DNA of 20,268 nucleotides from Larix sibirica. Taxonomy: Eukaryota > Streptophyta > Pinopsida > Pinales > Pinaceae. The notes beneath the pieces are model-generated. The model worked only from the letters and a program-made list of their open reading frames with translations, ran no database searches and was not told the DNA's origin. Positions within the stretch are counted from its first letter, which is position 1; every line of letters starts with the position of its first letter. Location: NCBI GenBank assembly GCA_004151065.3, contig NWUY0300009192.1, positions 39,193 through 59,460 of the forward strand, written 5' to 3'. A program made the translations under genes and the position numbers. Below, piece by piece: positions 1 through 9,319 of the stretch.

Positions 1-12
1 TGGAAAGAGTGC

Positions 13-442
13 CTATGGTTGGGTGGAACATTGTAGTTGTGTAATCAGTCACTTGGGAAAGCATTCTTCAAGATAAGTAGTCTTCAGATGTTTTCTATTG
101 ATTTGAATTGTTGATGAATGGAATGAATACTTTTATTTTGATGTCCCAAGTGGTTTATGCATATTCATTGTGATGTTGAATTCTTGTATAAGTCTTAGAA
201 ACATGTATTCAAGTTGACTATGTGGTCAGAGATACTTGTCTGTAGCTTTGTTTGGATTCATGTGAAATGACCAGCTACATGAGTAAATATGAATGTGATT
301 GTAGAAAAGTAATCCATGCAAGATGATGAAATAATATGCATGGATTAACCTTGGGCCTAGGTGGGTCTAAAGACCCTAGAAATCAAGACCATAATACTAC
401 AAGAAATAATGGTTCAATCCTTGTGCAAACCCAGAAATTGGC
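13..442. other. No gene; leading part of the 2.6-kb block
   Basis: I see no protein signature and no RNA gene here. The only distinct structure is the inverted repeat at 310-347. This part has no counterpart in the diverged third copy, which starts equivalent to about position 1085. Confidence 0.6.
310..347. repeat. Inverted repeat, 11-bp perfect arms, 16-nt loop
   Basis: TAATCCATGCA at 310-320 is the exact reverse complement of TGCATGGATTA at 337-347. The same hairpin recurs at 2908-2945 in copy 2. Its role is unknown; it could be a hairpin in a transcript or a chance AT-rich palindrome. Confidence 0.7.
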
Positions 443-499
443 TTAATGCATCCATCGGAGGACAAGTCCAAGAGTAATTAGAGGAAAACTCTGAGAGTG

Positions 500-724
500 G
501 TCGGAGAAATCCCTAATGTAATAGTATGGTAATCGGGAGAGAGGTCCAATAAATCTCTTAGGAATCCATGATAACAGTCGGGGGAGAGGTTCGATAACAA
601 TTAAAGAAATCCTCAATGGAATGGTAACAGTCATCAGGGAAGAGGTCTGATAACTATCATAAGAAGCCTTGATATCCATCGGGGGAGAGGTCCGATAACA
701 ATCATAGAATTCCCCAATGGATTG
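500..724 (+). repeat. Degenerate 46- to 53-bp repeats (higher-order form of the 23-bp unit)
   Basis: Units begin with a variant of TCGGGGGAGAGG followed by T(C/T)CGATAACAAT or similar. They start near 578, 631 and 679 and are about 53, 48 and 46 bp long. The last one, 679-724, is exactly twice 23 bp and runs straight into the 23-bp array. A less regular form can be followed back to about 500. The equivalent positions in copy 2 are about 3098-3322. Confidence 0.65.
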
Positions 725-862
725 TCAGAGTAAGCCCTAATAGGCTGTCGGAGAAATCCCCTAGAACCTGTCAAAGAAAGACCTAAGAGACTATCGGAGA
801 AAGCCCTGATGGACTGTTGGATAAAGTCCTCATGGATTGTTAGAGAACGCCTTGACAAAACA
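725..862 (+). repeat. 23-bp minisatellite, six units
   Basis: Six consecutive units of exactly 23 bp start at 725, 748, 771, 794, 817 and 840. A typical unit begins TCGGAGAAAGCCCT and ends in GGACTG or GGATTG. Units differ by several substitutions but no indels. Because 23 is not a multiple of three and stops vary, this is not a repeated peptide gene; the minus-strand open frames over 443-879 are by-products. There are no spacers, so it is not a CRISPR array. Copy 2 equivalent: 3323-3460. Confidence 0.85.
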
Positions 863-1085
863 ATATGTCCTTGGAACAAGGTCCCAATAGGGTTGAATAC
901 ATCATTATCAAGCGTTCCCTATGATCAAATACAAGTGATAGAGGAAGGAATATATGTTTGTGTGGCAGAATTACATCACTCGCCACCTTGAAGGGTTACG
1001 AGGTTGATCAAGTACGAAGTAGAAACATATTTTGACACTGAAGGAATTCCCCATCATCCCAAAAGTGTTATAGGTCTAGTTGGGG
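863..1085. other. No gene; spacer between minisatellite and motif cluster
   Basis: A 60-codon frame at 809-991 starts inside the minisatellite and shows no domain. Nothing else is recognisable. Confidence 0.5.
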
Positions 1086-1660
1086 ATGTTGCATTATTAT
1101 TTCCATCTTAATTAGAAGGTGATCATGAAAATAAAATATGTGCTCTTGAGAAATCACTTGAGTTCTCACTCGAGTATAAGCTGAAGAGATCACTGAACAA
1201 TATTGTTTTCATTTTTTATACTTGAATCAAATAATGAAAAACGATGACCATTAGCATTTGAACAAAAACCTATTTTATAGGTCTTCTTCTTTTTGGTTTC
1301 TCCCCTACTTTTTATTGATTCAATGGAGAGTTTTGATTGCTTAAGCAGTTGACTAAGCACTCTGAGTATATTAGGGTTATGTCTTTTTTGAAACTACTCA
1401 TGATCTTGAACATTTAGGAAGAAGCATAAATATCTAAGATCAAGCTTCGATCAGGTCTTGAGCACATGTATCGATCAGGTTTGCTTGAGCACAAAAGTTG
1501 AACTTAATCTCTGATTGCTTAAGCACTCGTCTACGCACTCTAAGTATCATGGATATATTGAGTACATATATTGGGTCTGAAAAAGCACTTGAGCATTAAC
1601 TTTGAGCACTTATACATTGTTAGAGCAATTGATCACTTGATCAATATCACTCCTACACTT
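1085..1660 (+). repeat. Cluster of CTTGAGCAC-like motifs
   Basis: Variants of (G)CTTGAGCAC occur about ten times. Examples are 1155-1162, 1457-1465, 1483-1492, 1517-1526 (GCTTAAGCAC), 1586-1595 and 1601-1610. A stem of TTGATC/GATCAA lies at 1628-1645. The spacing is irregular, so this is a dispersed motif cluster, not a clean tandem array. It recurs in copy 2 (3683-4258) and, diverged, at about 9090-9900. Confidence 0.6.
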
Positions 1661-1669
1661 TGAAAATTT

Positions 1670-1912
1670 ATGATATCTTCTCTTGCAGAAGGATCTTCAC
1701 AGAATTTGATGGAAAGTATTGGCAAGTCTTGGGGAGCACCTTCTTTATCTATAGTAGTTATAGGGGAGAGCCCAAAATTTTTATTTAAAATCCATAGTAA
1801 AGGTCTCGAAATTGAGAAGCTCAAGCACATCCAATTTCCTTCCCCTGTATCAAATTATCAAAGGAGGTTGATAAGGTAAGGGTAGCGGTATATAGCTCTA
1901 TTGATAGAGGTG
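1670..1912 (+). other. Conserved module of unknown nature (possible fossil exon)
   Basis: Positions 1780-1847 match 10018-10085 at 67 of 68 bases, and 1873-1912 match 10111-10150 with one mismatch, while the sequence between and around them is more diverged. A 69-codon frame spans 1670-1879 (also 4268-4477). The third copy has an in-frame stop and a one-base shift in it, so present coding is unlikely. An AAGGTAAGGG string at 1873 resembles a plant 5' splice site. I do not recognise the peptide. It could be a captured gene fragment or a constrained non-coding part of a mobile element. Confidence 0.35.
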
Positions 1913-2604
1913 AATTCCACATGCAATGTTTTACTGGTTCTAGGAACTTCCATTGATGGTTCTTGGTGCATTTTCCTTGGTATATATGCGGACTAGATTG
2001 TATGCACTTTGTGTGTTGTTGAATTGCACAAAACAAGCACAACTAATATCCAAAGAACTAAATTATACTTTGTTAATATCAACAAAAATATATATGAAAC
2101 AACGAAATTCATCATGTACAACCAAACACAAGACCTACCATTGAGAATACATACACCCAACAATTCTCATCTACACAAACAACACAACCCCCCCCCCAAC
2201 ACAGAAAAACTGGATGGGACATAAACCGTAGCCAATGAAGCCAAATCCACACATGCACACACACTAATCCAATTGCACATAGGGTGAAAAAGGTAAACAA
2301 GTCATGGAACCAATGAACAAGGTTTCGTAAGCAATTCCTCCAAGCTAATAAAGCTAAAATGCAAGGGCTGAAACATCAACCCTAATTCTATTTGGAAAAC
2401 TGTAGCAATCAAATGTAGCCATGTACTTGCAAGTTACTTATCCATAATTCAAAGAGGTAAATTATACAAGAAACATATTGAAAGTCACCAATACAAATAT
2501 AGGGAAATAACAGTAGGAAATACAAGCATTTTAATTTTAATAAAACATAAATAAGCTTTCATTGTCAACAAATTTGTATCAATGGAAAACCCTACGACTC
2601 AACA
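1913..2604 (+). repeat. Tandem unit A, copy 1 (about 565-bp family)
   Basis: The unit proper begins near CAAGCAC at 2034 and continues to the contig end. It contains a typical order of landmarks: a TTTGTTAATATCAACA stretch, a CACA-rich segment with a run of ten C, an ACTGGATGGGACATAAACC segment and an A-rich tail. The same landmarks recur in units at 4632, 5201, 5757, 6183, about 10272 and 10840. No coding capacity is evident. Confidence 0.75.
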
Positions 2605-2605
2605 N
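2605..2605. other. Single N: assembly gap or contig join
   Basis: This is the only ambiguous base in the window. Copy 1 stops at 2604 and the other contig begins at 2606, where a few error-like bases precede clean alignment from 2611. A gap sized as one N usually marks a scaffold join of unknown length, so the true distance here may be negative, meaning an overlap. Confidence 0.85.
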
Positions 2606-2610
2606 GAGGT

Positions 2611-5202
2611 CTATGGTTGGGTGGAACGTTGTAGTTGCATAATCAGTCACTTGGGAAAGCATTCTTCAAGATAAGTAGTCTTCAGATGTTTTCTATTGAT
2701 TTGAATTGTTGATGAATGGAATGAATACTTTTATTTTGATGTCCCAAGTGGTTTATGCATATTCATTGTGATGTTGAATTCTTGTATAAGTCTTAGAAAC
2801 ATGTATTCAAGTTGACTATGTGGTCAGAGATACTTGTCTGTAGCTTTGTTTGGATTCATGTGAAATGACCAGCTACATGAGTAAATATGAATGTGATTGT
2901 AGAAAAGTAATCCATGCAAGATGATGAAATAATATGCATGGATTAACCTTGGGCCTAGGTGGGTCTAAAGACCCTAGAAATCAAGACCATAATACTACAA
3001 GAAATAATGGTTCAATCCTTGTGCAAACCCAGAAATTGGCTTAATGCATCCATCGGAGGACAAGTCCAAGAGTAATTAGAGGAAAACTCTGAGAGTGGTC
3101 GGAGAAATCCCTAATGTAATAGTATGGTAATCGGGAGAGAGGTCCAATAAATCTCTTAGGAATCCATGATAACAGTCGGGGGAGAGGTTCGATAACAATT
3201 AAAGAAATCCTCAATGGAATGGTAACAGTCATCAGGGAAGAGGTCTGATAACTATCATAAGAAGCCTTGATATCCATCGGGGGAGAGGTCCGATAACAAT
3301 CATAGAATTCCCCAATGGATTGTCAGAGTAAGCCCTAATAGGCTGTCGGAGAAATCCCCTAGAACCTGTCAAAGAAAGACCTAAGAGACTATCGGAGAAA
3401 GCCCTGATGGACTGTTGGATAAAGTCCTCATGGATTGTTAGAGAACGCCTTGACAAAACAATATGTCCTTGGAACAAGGTCCCAATAGGGTTGAATACAT
3501 CATTATCAAGCGTTCCCTATGATCAAATACAAGTGATAGAGGAAGGAATATATGTTTGTGTGGCAGAATTACATCACTCGCCACCTTGAAGGGTTACGAG
3601 GTTGATCAAGTACGAAGTAGAAACATATTTTGACACTGAAGGAATTCCCCATCATCCCAAAAGTGTTATAGGTCTAGTTGGGGATGTTGCATTATTATTT
3701 CCATCTTAATTAGAAGGTGATCATGAAAATAAAATATGTGCTCTTGAGAAATCACTTGAGTTCTCACTCGAGTATAAGCTGAAGAGATCACTGAACAATA
3801 TTGTTTTCATTTTTTATACTTGAATCAAATAATGAAAAACGATGACCATTAGCATTTGAACAAAAACCTATTTTATAGGTCTTCTTCTTTTTGGTTTCTC
3901 CCCTACTTTTTATTGATTCAATGGAGAGTTTTGATTGCTTAAGCAGTTGACTAAGCACTCTGAGTATATTAGGGTTATGTCTTTTTTGAAACTACTCATG
4001 ATCTTGAACATTTAGGAAGAAGCATAAATATCTAAGATCAAGCTTCGATCAGGTCTTGAGCACATGTATCGATCAGGTTTGCTTGAGCACAAAAGTTGAA
4101 CTTAATCTCTGATTGCTTAAGCACTCGTCTACGCACTCTAAGTATCATGGATATATTGAGTACATATATTGGGTCTGAAAAAGCACTTGAGCATTAACTT
4201 TGAGCACTTATACATTGTTAGAGCAATTGATCACTTGATCAATATCACTCCTACACTTTGAAAATTTATGATATCTTCTCTTGCAGAAGGATCTTCACAG
4301 AATTTGATGGAAAGTATTGGCAAGTCTTGGGGAGCACCTTCTTTATCTATAGTAGTTATAGGGGAGAGCCCAAAATTTTTATTTAAAATCCATAGTAAAG
4401 GTCTCGAAATTGAGAAGCTCAAGCACATCCAATTTCCTTCCCCTGTATCAAATTATCAAAGGAGGTTGATAAGGTAAGGGTAGCGGTATATAGCTCTATT
4501 GATAGAGGTGAATTCCACATGCAATGTTTTACTGGTTCTAGGAACTTCCATTGATGGTTCTTGGTGCATTTTCCTTGGTATATATGCGGACTAGATTGTA
4601 TGCACTTTGTGTGTTGTTGAATTGCACAAAACAAGCACAACTAATATCCAAAGAACTAAATTATACTTTGTTAATATCAACAAAAATATATATGAAACAA
4701 CGAAATTCATCATGTACAACCAAACACAAGACCTACCATTGAGAATACATACACCCAACAATTCTCATCTACACAAACAACACAACCCCCCCCCCAACAC
4801 AGAAAAACTGGATGGGACATAAACCGTAGCCAATGAAGCCAAATCCACACATGCACACACACTAATCCAATTGCACATAGGGTGAAAAAGGTAAACAAGT
4901 CATGGAACCAATGAACAAGGTTTCGTAAGCAATTCCTCCAAGCTAATAAAGCTAAAATGCAAGGGCTGAAACATCAACCCTAATTCTATTTGGAAAACTG
5001 TAGCAATCAAATGTAGCCATGTACTTGCAAGTTACTTATCCATAATTCAAAGAGGTAAATTATACAAGAAACATATTGAAAGTCACCAATACAAATATAG
5101 GGAAATAACAGTAGGAAATACAAGCATTTTAATTTTAATAAAACATAAATAAGCTTTCATTGTCAACAAATTTGTATCAATGGAAAACCCTACGACTCAA
5201 CA
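2611..5202 (+). repeat. 2.6-kb block, copy 2
   Basis: Second copy of 13-2604. Unlike copy 1, its right edge runs without a break into a further tandem unit at 5201. The third, diverged copy shows the same flow from unit A to unit B at about 10840. Copy 2 is therefore the version joined to the natural downstream sequence. All modules annotated in copy 1 recur here at +2598. Confidence 0.9.
4632..5200 (+). repeat. Tandem unit A, copy 2
   Basis: Unit of 569 bp measured between the CAAGCAC anchors at 4632 and 5201. It flows directly into unit B. Confidence 0.8.
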
Positions 5203-5756
5203 AGCACAACTAATATCCAAACATAGGAAACTAGTTTTTTAATATCAACAACAGTAGATGTGAAGCAAACCCTAGGACACAAACCCAAATCCACACACCC
5301 ACACACACCAATCCAATTCCACACTGGGGGAATGAAGGTAAACAAGCCATAACACCATCAAAAAAGGTTGCCTAAGTGTTTCCTTTAGGACGACAAAGGT
5401 AAAAAGAAAGGGCCTATTTGAGAAATCGAACTGGAAACAAACATAATTACTATAAATGTAACATAAATCATACATCTTGCATGAAACCTATTTCATTTCA
5501 GACATATGTCAAAGCCATCTAGTGACGGTTTCCTTCACAAGTTGCACAATGTCAACCAATAATCAACTGTGACATATTCCAACCAAATTTAAATGAAATT
5601 CCTTCAAATTTGAAAGCTTGTCCAAATATTTCACCATATCTTAAAGAGTCATTATGCTTAAATATACCTAGATAGATGTAACAACAACAAACTGTAAACC
5701 AATTCCATGAGAACGAGGTGTTGAAATTCGTATCAATCGAAAACCCCATGTCTCAA
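5201..5756 (+). repeat. Tandem unit B
   Basis: Unit of about 556 bp starting at CAAGCACAACTAATATCC. It shares with A the TTTTTAATATCAACA stretch and the CACACCAATCCAATT segment, followed by CCTTTAGG and GGGCCTATTTGA landmarks. It lacks part of A's middle. Its segment about 5245-5521 is present in reverse orientation at 6829-7130. Confidence 0.75.
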
Positions 5757-6182
5757 CAAGCACAAATAATATCCAAACATCTCAACCATTTTTTAATATC
5801 AACAATAGTAGCTATGAAACAAATAATTTGAGCCTATACAACCAAACAAAAGACCTACCACCCAGAATATGCGCACACAACTACTCTCAGCTGCAAAAAC
5901 AAGACAACCTCCCACGCAAAAAAAAACTAGATGGCACAAAAACCCTAGCCTAGAATCCAGTTCCACACAAAGGAAAAAAGGTAGACATGCCATAGCTCTA
6001 GTGAGCAATGTTTCCTAAGAGTTTGTTTTAGGCTCATGGAGCTAAAAGGAAAGGGCCTATTTCACAAACCAAATCAATCAAATGAAATCCTTTAGTTGCA
6101 AGTCATCCCTCGAAGCTAAGGACACCAATTCCATGAGAACGAGGTGTTGAAATTCATATCAATGAGAAACCCTATGACGTGA
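5757..6182 (+). repeat. Tandem unit C (shortened, about 426 bp)
   Basis: It starts with the same anchor and keeps the ATATCAACA, CTAGATGG and AGGTAGACATGCCATAGC landmarks. It lacks the roughly 120 bp that in unit B lie between the GGGCCTATTTGA region and the CATGAGAACGAGGTGTTGAA end segment. Confidence 0.7.
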
Positions 6183-6600
6183 CAAGCACAACTAATTTCC
6201 AAACAACTCAACTATTTTTTTAATATCAACACCAATAGCCGTGAAGCAATGAATTTGAGCCTATAAAGTCAAACACAAGGCCTACCATGGAGAATACATG
6301 CACCCAATGACTCTCACCTGTAGAAACAACAAAACCACACACAAAAAAAAAACTAGATGGAACACAAACCCTAGCCCACAATCCAATTACACACAAGGGA
6401 AAAAAGGTAGAAAATCCATAGCACCAGCAAACAAGGATTCTTAAGCGTTGGCTTTAGGCTCATGGAGGATCAACATCCACATTTATATTCTAGAGTAGCA
6501 GTTTCTCACCATATATTAAAGAGACATTATGCTTAAACATACCTGGACAAATGCAACAACAACAAACCGTGAACTAATTAGATGAGAATGAGGTGTGAGA
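6183..6600 (+). repeat. Tandem unit D
   Basis: Last direct unit of the array. It retains the anchor, the ATATCAACA stretch, CTAGATGGAACACAAACC and the end segment ATGAGAATGAGGTGTGAGAA near 6580. The repeat similarity then stops. Confidence 0.7.
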
Positions 6601-6828
6601 ACTCCAATGGTCAATATGAGCAAATTACAAGCCAATCCAGCCACAACGAGTCAAGGCAATGCACACCCAGATGACTGGCATCTGATATATGGACCACAAA
6701 TCAATCAAATGCACTCAATTCAACCATATACATAGAGGGATGGTGGAGAGGTTCGAAAGAATAGAAACAAACATACCTACGTACCTCTTTCGAAGGGGAA
6801 ACCTAATACACAACAATGCAAACACCAA
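6601..6828. other. No gene; unique spacer inside the fold-back
   Basis: I see no repeat homology, no RNA gene and no coding signature in this stretch. Confidence 0.5.
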
Positions 6829-7130
6829 ACTCACCAAATGGCTTTGACATATGTCTTAAATGCAACATTTTTTTTCAAGATGTTTGTTTTTTGTTGCATT
6901 TATAGTAATTTTGTTTGTTGCCTGTTCGATTTTTCAAATAGGCCCTTTCCTTTACCTTTGTAAGCCTAAAGGAAACACTTAGGAATCCTTTTTAGTTGGT
7001 GCTATGGATTGTTTATCTGTTTTCCCCATATGTGGAATTGGATTGGTGTGAGCGGGCACATGGATTTGGGTTGGTGGCCTAGGGTTTTATTCATAACTAA
7101 TGTTGTTGATACTAAAAAAATAGTTTGATA
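6829..7130 (-). repeat. Inverted B-type unit fragment
   Basis: Read on the minus strand, this segment runs through the landmarks of unit B in the correct order: ATCAACAACA, CCCTAGGCCACCAACCC, CACACCAATCCAATTCCACA, GGGCCTATTTGA, ATTACTATAAATG, and GACATATGTCAAAGCCAT. It is closer to unit B3 (10860-11160) than to units C or D. With 5245-5521 it forms two arms of roughly 280 bp around about 1.3 kb. Confidence 0.8.
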
Positions 7131-8341
7131 ATGACATGGTTTATTTGAGAAGGAAGCAAGTGTAGTGGGACATAGGAAATTGGTTTGTCGATAGCCAAAG
7201 GACTTTCCAATTTCAACCAGATTTATCTATGGAAAATGAAGGTAGCAATTGTTCCTTTTGAAAGAACAAGGTTGATAGCCAAAAAGCGAGACATGTTTAC
7301 ATAACCCAACATAATTCAAACAAAGGAGATTGTCAACAAGGACATGACACGCTACTTATAACATATACCTGCATTATGATAGAGGAGAAAAAACTGGGAA
7401 AATAGGAATAAGATCACATGGTCAAGTCAGATTTGTTGTAAGTTTGAATATATAGAAATCCTTTGCTTTTCCATATGACCTAAGGAAGAGTAACATGGGC
7501 AAAGAATAGTTGCAATAACATATTTTTTTCTATCAACCCGTATACTAAAAAACTGAAAAGATTTTTGAACTTGTCCTTGCAATCATGTATTAAGAATTAG
7601 TGGCATCTATTATTATTGTCATGTGATTGGCATAAAGCATATATATACAAGTTGCAGGAGCAAACGCAATTGGATTGGTATGTTTCGTGTTTTATTTTAC
7701 GTCGTAGTTTTTTGTCTCAAGACATTGACAAATGCAATGCGCAACAACAAAATCGCTTTTACTATTGCATATAATGTATTTACTAGAATTTGAAAGGATT
7801 TCTTAATTGAGGAAAAGTGGATTGAAAGTCTATAGCATCTCCCACATGGAGTTATGACACTAGTCATTTTTGGTTGAGCTCTTCACAGGTACATGGAGTC
7901 CATGTGGAGCTCGTCTTCTCCATTGTCTTTGCACTAGAAGGGAAGGACTATCACTAATAACCAGAAATAATTCAATGTGAAGGATCATGAGGTATTAGGT
8001 GCTTGAAGCCTGAAGCAAACTTTGCATGGAGAATCAATACTATTTTTCAATTTTATTGTAGTTCTTTGCAACAAAGCAAAATGCACAAACAAAAATGAAC
8101 AAAAGACTCTTATCAATAAATTTAAGCATCTTGAAAATTAAATTCTGGTAAAGTAAAGACATAAACTCCTCATTGAAGTTGAGCTAAGAACATCTAGACA
8201 TTAAAAATAAGCAATTCAATCAAGTTTATGTAAAGAACATTAATTGCAAAAATCTATTTGCTACACATGCAATTCCATATAGAAATTGTTTCAAAAAGCC
8301 GTGAACATCTCTAGTTTTTTACATTCATATATGAATCAAAT
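7131..8341. other. No gene recognised
   Basis: AT-rich non-coding sequence with no convincing domain. A 15-bp palindrome (ACATGGA-G-TCCATGT, 7891-7905) lies between two GAGCTC sites at 7876 and 7907. TATATATAC near 7640 resembles a TATA box, but nothing downstream supports a gene. Confidence 0.5.
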
Positions 8342-8492
8342 CTAGATTCCAGCTCCTATGAATCCAATTGCCATTGTCATAGAGAACAAGGAAATGTGAA
8401 GAAATATAGATTCCATGTTTTGAGCTTTACCAAGCAACAAGCTACAAGTTGAAAAATGACTATCACCCTTTGTGTCGTAGAAGACAATGGAC
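8342..8492 (-). other. Possible isolated terminal exon (weak)
   Basis: On the minus strand an acceptor-like pyrimidine tract ending in TTTGTTTCCCAG lies at about 8493-8505. It is followed by an open frame that ends with TAG at 8342. The peptide starts SIVFYDTKGDSHFST and ends in a hydrophobic, membrane-segment-like IFLHISLFSMTMAIGFIGAGI-type tail. I do not recognise the family. No partner exon is visible upstream on that strand, so chance or an exon fossil are both plausible. Confidence 0.15.
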
Positions 8493-8617
8493 CTGGGAAA
8501 CAAAAATGCAAAGTTAGAGCCATGAAATATTGAAGGGACATATAATCTATGAACCATAAGATACAAAAGAAACCTATGCAATGGATACAAATGACCAAGT
8601 AAAATAATAAGTTGCAA

Positions 8618-9319
8618 TGGTTTAAGTAGTTACATAAAAACTAGAATCAATTGGATTGCTAATTGCCACATATCTATATATAGAAATGTTGTGGACTTCT
8701 TAGACTCTTTGTGAATGCAATGGGTAAAAGTTGCCCTGATATTTTCATTCAAATGGGGGAGCAAGAAAAAATAAAGAGCTTAAACATTGTGAGAGAAATA
8801 TCGCAAGTGAACACTTAATCAAGAGCACATAGAGTTCATGATAGATTCCCTTATATTCATAGAGCTTGATGGAAGATATCAATATGAAGGGAGGAGGAGG
8901 TACTTGAACTTGTGTTCTTCACCAAGTTCAGGGAGGTTTTTCTATCTAGGAATCACACCAAATCCACCGAAATAAAAGGAAAAAAGCGATATTTGAATGG
9001 AAAAAAGGGATTTATTGATCGCTAATCCAAATGCTTTGGGTGAGGGATATTTTTATGCAATTCAAAAGTAGGATAGGTATCCTAAATCAAGAGACCTAAA
9101 ATTGAGCACAAAGACCTTGTTATAAATATCTACTACTTATATTCGCTCAAGGTTGTTGGAAGGCCCTTTGTTGCTCAAACAAGTTGTGCATGAAGACTTG
9201 AGAGGTATAATCGACCAGATACAAGTTTTGAGCACAAATACTATGACTACATATATATATCTACTAGTGGAAGCTCAAGTTGAAAAGTTTAATCGATAGA
9301 GAAACCCATCGCATATATG
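8618..9319. other. No gene; left flank of third module copy
   Basis: No domain or RNA gene is seen. From about 9090 onward the CTTGAGCAC-type motif begins to appear (for example TTGAGCAC near 9101 and 9217), suggesting very diverged repeat sequence upstream of the clear homology. Confidence 0.5.

Larger units (their letters stand above)
13..2604 (+). repeat. 2.6-kb block, copy 1 (likely the same locus as copy 2)
   Basis: This block matches 2611-5202 at a constant offset of 2598 bases. The mismatches I found are at 30, 40 and 41, all close to the facing end of copy 2. Even the run of ten C near 2188 has the same length in both. The block ends at 2604, immediately before the N at 2605. It holds non-coding repeat modules described separately. 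The short open frames in it are not conserved as coding in the diverged third copy near 10 kb. A false duplication at a contig join is the most likely explanation; a very recent real tandem duplication is the alternative. Confidence 0.9.

Noticed and set aside
725-862. CRISPR-like regular repeat
   Set aside because: Units are directly adjacent with no spacers, and the rest of the window is eukaryotic.
443-879. Overlapping minus-strand open frames of 78 and 81 codons (also in copy 2)
   Set aside because: They cover the 23/46-bp repeats. The repeat length is not a multiple of three and the peptides show no domain, so the frames are by-products.
2185-2200. Ten-C run as sequencing error or gap
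   Set aside because: The run has the same length in both left copies and sits in a naturally C-rich, CACA-rich part of the repeat unit.
13-5202. True recent tandem segmental duplication
   Set aside because: Possible, but the breakpoint coincides exactly with the N and the only mismatches cluster at the contig edge, which favours an assembly artefact.
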